From Myxococcaceae bacterium (lineage in GTDB: Bacteria > Myxococcota > Myxococcia > Myxococcales > Myxococcaceae), in contig JADGHL010000006.1 in the NCBI GenBank assembly GCA_019686135.1, positions 1 through 64,000 of the forward strand: 64,000 nucleotides of DNA. Direction: 5' to 3'. The position numbers and the translations under genes are program-made. The stretch's first letter is position 1, and the number at the start of each line of letters is the position of its first letter. Under the pieces are notes generated by a model that saw nothing but the letters and a program-made list of their open reading frames with translations, was not told the DNA's origin and ran no database searches. This document shows positions 1-9,400 of this stretch, piece by piece.

Positions 1-433
1 GCCCCTCCCTGTGCCTTTCACCGCGCGCCCGCTGTGCGCTCCGATCCGTGTTCCACAGGTCCTTCTCCGCGCCGTATCGTTCGCCGCGAGCCTTGTGCGT
101 TTGCAGCGCGCACGCTGCGCGTCTCACTCGCCGCGCCCGCGTCCTTCTCGCCGTTCGCTTCGCCGGGCCGCGGTTCTCTCCTGGGGCTCGCGTCCATCAC
201 TGCGCGCTTCACCGCACTCAGGCCACGCGCGCCGCTCGCGGACCTCCCGCCCGTAATCAGGCTCTGGGCTCCGCTCCCAGCAGGGCCCTCTCCCGCTGCC
301 CTCCGAGCTCGAGTCATGCGCTCCGCTTCCGCCGCCGCGCGACCACGCGCCAGTTGACCCGGAATCCCCGCCTGAGCTTTACCTGCGCGATCAGTCGCCG
401 GCCGAGCTGGCGACCTGGGTTGGGGCGCTCCAC
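1..433. other. Non-coding leader region, no gene recognised
   Basis: This 433-base stretch before the first gene holds no open frame that looks like a protein; the frames that stay open are arginine- and serine-rich and read as artefacts of high GC. The + strand is visibly rich in C and T and poor in A over roughly the first 350 bases, with short recurring words such as CGCGTC and GCTCCGC. No clear promoter, tRNA or hairpin terminator was seen. It may carry the promoter and long leader of the giant lipoprotein gene that follows, or the untranslated end of a gene to the left. Confidence 0.4.
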
Positions 434-3400
434 ATGACACTTCCTTGGCTTCGTTGGTTCGCAGCCGCATCGGTCGCGTGTGCCATCTTCACGGGTTGTC
501 CGGGCGAGAAGCCCAACCCGCCTCCGCCTCCTCCTCCACCTGCGATCGTGATGCCGGAGGGTCCGCTCCCTGAGACCACCGTCGGGATCCCCTACTCTGC
601 GTCGCTCCAGGCCTCCGGAGGCAAGGGCACTCTCACTCACTCGGCCACGGGGCTCCCCAAAGGCCTCGAAATCTCCGGTGCGGACGGGGCGATCTCCGGC
701 ACGGCCACCGAAGCCGGTGACTTCACGGTCACGCTCACGGTCACGGACCAGGCGAAGCAGTCGAAGTCGAAGGACTTCTCCCTCGTCGTCGCACCCGCCC
801 CGGCCTTCACCACGACCTCCCTCCCCGGCGCCACGGCCGCCTCGGACTACCTCGCCACCATCGAAGTCACGGGTGGCAAGGCGCCGCTGACGCTGTCGCT
901 CAGCGACGGCGAGCTGCCCGACGGCCTCTCCTTCAACCCGGCCACTGCCACCATCTCCGGCGCGCCGGGCGCGGAGGGCGAGTACACCTTCTCCCTCAAG
1001 GTCGTCGACGCGCACGGCGCGGAGGCGACCCAGGATTTCACGCTCGCGGTCGCGCCACCGCTGGAGGTTCTCACCACCTCCCTCCCCAACGGCAATGTGG
1101 GCGTCGCCTACTCGCAGACCCTCAAGGCGCAGGGTGGAAAGGCTCCGCTCACCTGGGAGGTCGCGGAGGGCCTTCTTCCGGACGGGCTGAGCCTCGAGGC
1201 CGCCACGGGGAAGGTCTCCGGCACGCCGACCTCCGGCGGCCCGTTCCAGGTCACCTTCCTGGTCCGCGACGCCAACGGCGCCTCGCGGCCTCTGGAGATC
1301 GACGCGAAGATCTTCGGCAACGCGCCGCCGCAGATCGCCACCTCCTCGCTGCCCAACGCGGTCGTCGGCGTGGCGTACTCGCAGAACCTCGTCGCCTCCG
1401 AGGGCGCGCCACCGTACACGTGGACGATCTCCTCGGGGATGCTCCCGGCCGGCCTCACCCTCAGCGCCGCGGGCGTCATCTCCGGCGCAGCCACCACCCC
1501 CGGCCCGCAGTCCTTCCAAGTCACTCTCACCGACGCCAACGGCCAGACGGCGCAGAAGGCGCTCACCCTCACCGCCTACCCGGAGCTGGTCATCTCCACG
1601 GCCTCGCTCCCGGAGAGCTACACGGGCCAGGCCTACAACCTCTCGCTCTCTGCCACCGGCGGCGCGCCGCCCTACACCTGGAGCATCGCGGGCGGAACGC
1701 TTCCCACCGGTCTCACGCTCACCTCCACCGGCATCCTCTCCGGCACGCCCACGCAGTCCGGTTCCTTCGGCGTCACGATCTCCGTCTCGGACACCTCCGG
1801 CCAGGCGCCCACGAAGCCGTTCACGCTCACGCTCTATGACCTCCCGCATCTGACCACCACCTCGCTGGCGAACGCAGTGGTCGGCACCAACTACTCGGAG
1901 CCGCTCACCACCTCCGGCGGCAAACCGCCCTTCACCTTCGCGGTCACCGCCGGCGCGCTGCCCGCGGGGCTCCAGCTCATCGGCAGCACCATCGCGGGCA
2001 CGCCCACCTCCGCGGGCACCTCCACCTTCGTCATCACCGCCACCGACGCGAACCTCAAGACCGACTCGAAGACGCTCAGCCTCACGGTCTACCAGACGCT
2101 CGCCATCACCACCGGCACACTGCCGGATCCGTACGTCGGCACGACCTACAGCGAGACGCTCACCGCCGCGGGCGGTGCCACGCCGTACACCTGGTCGCTG
2201 CAGAGCGGCGCGCTCCCGGCCGGGCTGACGCTCGGCGCCAACGGGACGATCTCCGGCACGCCCACCACTGCGGGGCCGGCCACCTTCACGGTCCTGGTGG
2301 AGGCGGCCAACGGGGACACCGCCACGCATACCTTCAACGTCACCGTCCGCACGCCGCCCTCGCTCACCACCGCCTCGCTCCCGGACGGCTACGTGGGCCA
2401 ACCCTACTCGCTGACGCTCTCCGCCTCCGGCGGCAGGACGCCCTACACGTTCTCGGTCGATCAGGGCGCGCTCCCGGCGGGCCTGACGCTCTCCAATGCG
2501 GGCGTCCTCTCCGGCACGCCCACCGCCGCCGGCACCGCGACCGTCACGCTCGCGGTCACCGACGCCAACAACGTCCGCGGCACCGCCACCTTCACCATCG
2601 GCGTGTTCGCACCGCCGACCATCGCCACCGGCTCGCTCCCGGACGGCTACGTGGGCAGCGGCTACGCGCAGACGCTCACGAGCACCGGCGGCAAGGCCCC
2701 GCTCACCTGGTCGATCGTCAGCGGGCTGCTCCCCAACGGGATCTCCCTCGCCGCCAACATGGGCGCCCTTTCCGGCGCGCCCACCGCCACCGGCACCGCG
2801 CTCTTCACCGCCCGCGTCACCGACGCGAACGGAAAAACCGCCGACGCGCCGCTCTCGCTCGCGGTCTTCGCGCCGCCCACCATCGCCTCCACCACGCTCC
2901 CCGACGGCACCCTCAACACCGCCTACAGCACCTCGCTCGTCGCCAACGGCGGCAAGGCGCCGCTCACCTGGACGGTCTCCAGTGGCGCGCTCCCCTCCGG
3001 CCTCACCCTCTCGCCGTCCGGGACCATCTCCGGCACGCCCACCAGCGCCGGGACCTCCAACTTCGCCCTCACCGTCACCGACGCGAACAACATCTCCGCA
3101 GCCGCCAACTTCAGCATCGTGGTCTACGCGTCGCTGACGGTCAGCACCGCCTCGCCGCTGCCGGACGCCTACCAGCAGGTCAGCTACACGCAGGCGCTCA
3201 CTGCCGCCGGCGGCAAAGCGCCGTACTCCTGGGCCATCACCGCGGGCGCACTCCCCTCCGGCCTCACCCTCTCGCCGTCCGGGACCATCTCCGGCACGCC
3301 CACCGCGCCGGTGAGCGAGGCGTCGTTCACGATCACCGTCACCGACGCGAACACGCTCTCTGCCAGCAAGGCGTTCGCGCTCACCGTCGTGGGCACACCG

Positions 3401-6400
3401 ACGATCACCGCCACCACGCTGCCCGACGGCTACGTCGGCCTGCCGTACTCGGCCACGGTCACCGCGCAGAAGGGCAAGCTCCCCTACACCTTCACGGTGA
3501 GCAGCGGCGCTCTGCCCGCCGGGCTGTCGCTCGATCCGGCCACCGGAGAGATCTCCGGCGCCCCCACCGCCACCGGGTCCTCCACGTTCGAAATCACCCT
3601 CACCGACGCCAACGGGCTCACCGCGCGGAAGACCTTCGTCGTCGGCATCTACGACGCGCCGCAGGTGACCACGCCGTCGCCGCTGCCGGACGCGTACGTC
3701 GGCTCCAGCTACCAGGCCACTCTCAACGGATCCGGCGGCAAGACGCCGTACAGCTGGGCGGTCGTTTCCGGCACCCTGCCCGCGGGGCTCGCGCTGGCCG
3801 CGTCGGGCGACCTGTCCGGCACGCCAACCGCGCCGGGCACCGCCGCCTTCACCGCGCAGCTCACCGACAGCAACGGGCAGGTGGCCACGCGCTCGTACTC
3901 GATGACGGTGCGCGCGCCGCTTGCCATCTCCACCGCCACGCTCGTCGACGGCTACGTGGGCAGCGCGTATCCCACCACGCAGCTCTCCGCCTCCGGCGGC
4001 AAGGCGCCGTACACCTTCGCCGTCACCGCGGGCGCGCTCCCCGCAGGGCTCACCCTCGCTTCCTCCGGAGCGATCTCCGGCACGCCCACGGCCACCGGCG
4101 CCAGCACCTTCTCGGTCACCGTCACCGACGCCAACGGGGTGACCGCCACGCGGTCGCTCGGAGTGACCATTTACGCCGCGCCGACGATTACGACCGCCTC
4201 CGCTCTTCCGGACGCGTACGCCGCCACCGCCTACAGCCATGCGCTCACCACCACCGGCGGCAAGGCGCCGCTCACCTTCACCATCTCCGCGGGCGCGCTC
4301 CCCGCGGGGCTCACCCTCTCCACCGGCGGGACCATCGCCGGCACGACCAGCGCGACCGGCACCTTCAACGTGACGGTCACGGTGACCGACGACAACGGCG
4401 TGTCCGGCACGCGCGCCTTCACCCTGGCCGTCCTGCCCACGCTGCAGATCACCACCACCGCGCTCGATGACGGGTACGTCGGCGACGCGTACGCCGCCAC
4501 CGTCGCCGCCACGGGCGGCAAGCCGCCGTACTCGTTCGCAGTCACCGCTGGCATGCTCCCCGCGGGGCTGACCCTGACCGGGGCCACCCTCTCCGGTACG
4601 CCGACTGCGCCCACCAGCGCGCCGTTCACCCTCACCGTCACCGACGCGAACGGGAAGACCGCGTCCCAGGCGCTCACCGCCAACATCTACGCCCCGCCGC
4701 AGGTCTCCACCTCCACGCTCACGGACGCGTACGTGGGCACAGCGTACTCCGCCACGCTCGCGGCGAACGGCGGCAAGTCGCCCATGACCTGGGCGGTCTC
4801 CTCCGGGGCGCTGCCCCAGGGCGTCAGCCTTTCCGCCTCCGGCGCGCTCTCCGGCACGCCCACGACCACCGGCACGGCCAACTTCACCGTCGCCCTCACC
4901 GACGCCAACGGCAAGACCGCCCAGAAGGCGCTGACGATCGCCGTGCTCCCCGCGCTGTCCATCACCACCGCCGCGCTGCCGGACGCGTACACCGGTTCGG
5001 CCTACACCGCCGCGCTCACCGCGTCCGGCGGCAAGTCGCCGTACACCTTCGCGCTGCAGGCCGGCACGCTGCCCAACGGGCTGTCGCTCTCCGGCGCCGG
5101 AGCCTTCAGCGGCACGCCCACCGCCACCGGAACCGCTTCGCTCACCTTCTCGGTCACCGACGCCAACGGCGTGAGCGCCACCCGGGCGCTTACCCTCGCG
5201 GTGCTCGCTCCGCCCAGCATCACCACCACCACGCTGGCGGATGGCTATCCGTCCTCGCCGTACACGGATGCGCTCACCGCCACCGGCGGCCGCGCGCCGT
5301 ACACCTTCAGCGTCGCCAGCGGGCTGCCGCCGGGCGTGACGCTCTCCTCCAGCGGGCAGTTCGGCGGCGCGCCGACCACCGCAGGCAACTATCCGTTCAC
5401 CGTCACCGTTACCGATGACAACGGGAAGACCGGGACGAAGTCGCTGACCATCACCGTGCGCAGCGCGCTCGTCATCGGCACCGCGTCGCTCGCCGACGGC
5501 TACGTGGGCGATGCGTACTCCGCCACGCTGTCGGCCAGCGGCGGGAAGACGCCGTACACCTGGTCGATCAGCTCCGGCGCGCTGCCGACGGGCATCACGC
5601 TCGCCGCGTCCACCGGCGTCCTCTCCGGCACGCCCGGCGCGGCCAGCACCTCGTCCTTCACCGTCCGCGTCACCGACGGCAACGGCGTCAGCACCGACAA
5701 GCCGCTGTCGCTGGCCATCTACGCGAAGCCGGCGGTGTCCACCGCCTCGCCGCTGCCCGATGCCTACGTGGGCAGCGCGTACAACCAGACGCTCGCCGCC
5801 ACCGGCGGAAAGGCGCCGCTGACCTGGTCGATCTCCTCGGGCACGTTGCCGAATGGGCTCACCCTCTCTCCGGCCGGCGTGCTCTCCGGCACGGCCACCA
5901 CCAACGGGACCGCCACCTTCACCGTCCGGGTCACCGATGCGAACGGCCAGTTCGCCACGCGGTCGCTCAACCTCACCGTGCTCTCCGGCTTCTTCGTGAC
6001 CACCGCGTCGCTGCCGGACGGTTACGTGGGCGCCCCGTACAGCGAGACCCTCACCGCGTCCGGCGGGCTCGCGCCGTACTCGTGGTCCACCACCTCCACG
6101 CTCCCGCCCGGGCTGACCCTGTCCGCCGCGGGCGTGCTCTCCGGGACGCCGACCGCCGCCGGCTCCACCACGCTGAACATCGTCGCCACCGACGCGAACA
6201 ACGCCACGACCAGCAAGACGCTGACGATCGTCGTGCGCACGCCGCCGTCCATCACCACCGCGTCGCTGCCCGATGCGTACGTGGGCAGCGCCTACAACCA
6301 GACGCTCGCGGGCACCGGCGGCGCCACGCCCTACTCCTGGACGGTGACGCCGGCGCTCTCCGCCGGGCTGACGCTCAGCGCCTCCGGCGCGCTCTCCGGC

Positions 6401-9400
6401 ACGCCGACCGCGGCGAAGGCCAGCACCGCCTACACCTTCACGCTCACCGACGCCAACGGCGTGACCGCCACCCGGACGCTGAACCTCACCGTGTTCGCCG
6501 CGCCGAACATCACCGTGCCCACGCCGCCGGACGCGTACGTGACCGTGCCGTGGTCGCTCACGCCGACGCTCTCGGGCGGCAAGGCGCCCATCGCCTGGAG
6601 CACCTCCGGCACGGTGCCCGCGTGGCTCACCGTCAACGGCAGCACCGGTGCGCTCTCCGGCACGCCGACCGCCGCGGGCAACGCGTCGTTCAACCTCGTC
6701 GCCACCGACTCGAACGGCCAGGGCGACACCGCGCCGGTGGCCTTCACCATCTACGCGCTGCCGGCGATCACCACCGCGTCGCTGCCCACGCCGTACCGGG
6801 CGGTCACCTACAGCGCCACGCTCACCGCGAGCGGAGGCAAGGCGCCGCTGACCTGGTCCATCGCCTCGGGCGCGCTGCCCACCGGGCTGTCGTTGAACGC
6901 CGGCGCGGGGCAAATCACCGGCACGCCCACCGCCTCCGGGCCGTTCACCTTCTCGGTCCAGGTCTCCGACGCGAACAACAAGACCGCCACGAAGAGCTTC
7001 ACGCTCACCGTCCCACCGGCGCTGGCGATCACCACCACCACGCTCGCCGACGCGTACCGGAACGCCCCCTACAGCGCGACGGTCGCGGCCACCGGCGGCC
7101 TTGCGCCGTACAGCTTCTCGCTCTCCTCGGGCAGCCTGCCGGACGGGCTCACGCTGAATGCGTCCACCGGCGCCATCTCCGGGACCGTGGGGGCCACGGC
7201 GGTCACCCAGTCCTTCGTGGTGCTGGTCACCGACGCGAACGGGACCACCGCCAGCCGATCGCTGGGGATCACCGCGCTCGCCCCGCCGGACATCACCACG
7301 GCCTCGCTGCCGGACGCCTACAAGGGTGAGGCGTACAGCCAGACCGTGGCCACGAGCGGCGGCAAGGCACCCTTCAACTACAGCGTGAGCGCCGGCGCGC
7401 TGCCTGTGGGCGTCACGCTGGATGCCGCCAACGGCACGCTCTCCGGCACGCCGACCGCCACCGGGACGTTCAACTTCACCGTGACCGTCAGCGACGCGAA
7501 CGGCAAGACCGACTCGCAGGCGCTGACGCTGGGCGTCTACGCGCCGCCGGCGATCGCCAGCACGACCTTCCCGCCGGGTTACGCCGGCAACGCGTACTCG
7601 AAGACGCTCAGCGCCACCGGCGGCAAGGCGCCGCTCACCTGGAGCATCACGCAGGGCGCGCTCCCGCCGGGGCTGACGATCGACAGCGCCACCGGCAGCG
7701 TGGGTACGGCGATCAGCGGAAGCGGCATCACCAACGGCCAGTCGTTCTCGTTCACCGTCTCGGTGGTCGACGCGAACGCGAAGGTGGGCACCGCCGCCTT
7801 CAGCATGGTGGTGCAGCTGCCGCCGGCCATCACCACCACCGCACTCACCCCCGGCACTGAAGGCATCACGTACATGAAGGCGCCGGGCGTCTCCGAGCAG
7901 CTGACCGCAGAGAACGGCAAGGCGCCGTACACCTGGACCATCACCGGCCTGCCGCCGGGCCTGAGCGCGTCCAGCACCACCGGGGTCATCTCCGGGATTC
8001 CGGCTCAGGGCTCCGCCGGCAGCCACACCGTGCAGGTGTCGCTCACCGACGCCAACGGCTTCCCCGCGTCCGGCGGCCCGTTCACGCTGGACGTCGTGAC
8101 GCCGACGCCGATTCCGGGTGGCGGCACCCACAGCGTGGCGCCCATCGGCAGTCCGATCACCGATCAGGTCACCGTCTTCGTCATGACGACGGACAACCGC
8201 CCGAAGGCCGGTATCGGCGTGCGCCTCCGCAAGAACGGCGTCGAGTTCTCGCCCGTGAAGGAGGCGCTCACCGACGCGAACGGCAAAGCCTGGTTCAGCG
8301 GGCTGGGGCTCAACGGCACCACCGACACGTTGGACATCACCGTCAATGGGGCGGACATCACCAACGTGACGCTCGCGCAAGTGAACGCGGCGCTGGTGAC
8401 GATCCCCGTGGAGTTCTACCCGCTGCCGGGCGTGCGCTATGAGCCCTCGGGAGCGTGGGATGCGGTCAACAACCGGCTCGTGGTGTTCGGCGGGGCGGTC
8501 TGGATGCTCGGGCCGACCATCAACACACAGGGGTGCGTCGACAACACGCTCGCGCTGACCCCGACCGGGGCGGTGTGGTCCGAAGATGTGGCGCCGGGGC
8601 TGCTCAACAACCCGCCAGCCCGCTACGGCGCGGCGATGACCGCGTTCAACGGAAGGATCCTGCTCGTTGGCGGCCTCCACTGCACTGCCGGCACGCCGCT
8701 CAGCGACGCGTGGATCTACAACCCCGGCACCCACACCTGGACGTCGACGGCGCCGCTCCCCACCGGGCGCTCCGACGCGGCGCTCGCGATGACCTCCGGC
8801 GGATCGGCGATGTTGATCGGCGGGAGCAACTCCGGCGGCCCGACCAACGAGGTCTGGGAGTTCGACGGCACGAGCTGGTTCCTGCTCGGCTTCTTGCCCG
8901 GCGCGCCCCGGGCGAAGGCAGCGGCCGTGTATCGGAGCGCTGCAGAGGAGACCTGGGTGTGCGGTGGAATGAGCAGTGTGCCCCTCAGCGGGTGCTACAG
9001 CAGGAGCCTCTTCACCGGCTGGATCCCCGGAGGCAACCTCCCAGCGGCGCGCGAAGGTCTGGCCATGGCGTATGACCCGGCGAGCGATCGCATCTACGCG
9101 TTCGGAGGACGCGACAGCGCCGGCCAGCCGACCAACACGCTGTTCCGGTACGCGGGCGGCATCTGGTCGACGGTGAGCCCCGTGGGCACGGCGCCGCCGG
9201 CGCGCGCGGACCACGTGATGGCCTGGGACGCCGCAAAATCCCGGCTGGTGGTCTACGGCGGCAACGGGGCCAACTTCGAGAGCCTGTCCGACGTGTGGAC
9301 CTACGATCCGGCCACCAACGCCTGGACCCGGCAGGACCCGCCGCCGCCACCGGCCCCCACCACGTACACCATCTCCGGGGCGATCACCGGCGGCTACCCG

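Noticed and set aside
314-9214. A 2966-codon open frame on the minus strand opposite the giant lipoprotein
   Set aside because: It is the antisense of a highly repetitive GC-rich gene; the translation is arginine/glycine-rich with repeated nonsense periodicity and no domain, start context or relation to known proteins.
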